Source of the DNA: Bacteroidales bacterium
GTDB taxonomy: Bacteria; Bacteroidota; Bacteroidia; Bacteroidales; UBA1556
DNA length: 7,122 nucleotides
Assembly: GCA_023145955.1 (NCBI GenBank)
Contig: JAGLDA010000114.1
Span: forward strand, 1 to 7,122
Reading direction: 5' to 3'
Each line of letters begins with the position of its first letter. Position 1 is the stretch's first letter. The notes below the pieces were generated by a model. That model was not told where the DNA came from, did not search any database, and saw only the letters and a list, made by a program, of their open reading frames with translations. Position numbers and translations under genes: made by a program. This document shows positions 7,118-7,122 of this stretch, one piece after another.

Positions 7118-7122
7118 GAGTT

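Noticed and set aside
1..7122. Mobile element, CRISPR array, tRNA or rRNA, phage or defence cassette
   Set aside because: No transposase, integrase, regularly spaced repeats, RNA gene fold or defence-type domain is visible; all major genes are housekeeping or envelope functions.

Overview
The window reads as a low-G+C (about 30% by eye) chromosomal segment from a member of the Bacteroidota. Four things point there: a type IX secretion (T9SS) C-terminal sorting domain on a secreted peptidase, promoter -7 boxes of the Bacteroidota form TAnnTTTG, AT-rich leaders without Shine-Dalgarno sequences, and a DUF6913-like gene next to dapA. The order or genus cannot be named from the sequence alone.

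Layout. Positions 1-227 are non-coding as far as can be seen; they hold two small hairpins (73-103) and a good -7 box (187-194). Then come four same-strand genes with almost no spacing: a DUF6913-like hypothetical gene (228-776, TTG start); dapA, the first committed enzyme of diaminopimelate/lysine synthesis (778-1668); a secreted M14 zinc carboxypeptidase with a T9SS sorting domain (1709-3385); and a rhomboid intramembrane serine protease (3387-4040, TTG start). Gaps are 1, 40 and 1 nt, so this could be one operon or two coupled pairs. A 479-nt AT-rich intergenic stretch follows, with a -7-like box near its 3' part. It leads into a 764-aa outer-membrane patatin-like phospholipase (4520-6814) that carries its own POTRA and BamA-like beta-barrel. 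The last 308 nt hold a short palindrome, a promoter-like box and a doubtful 35-codon ORF.

How the genes fit together. The DUF6913/dapA pair is cytoplasmic. The other three products belong to the envelope: a peptidase exported by Sec and then T9SS, an inner-membrane rhomboid, and a phospholipase fused to an outer-membrane barrel. No substrate relationship among them can be shown from sequence. I see no mobile element, CRISPR array, tRNA, rRNA or defence cassette. The region looks like ordinary Bacteroidota chromosome, and I found no convincing novel system. The points most worth checking are the substituted lysine-feedback residues in DapA, the one-base M14/rhomboid coupling, and the patatin-POTRA-barrel protein.
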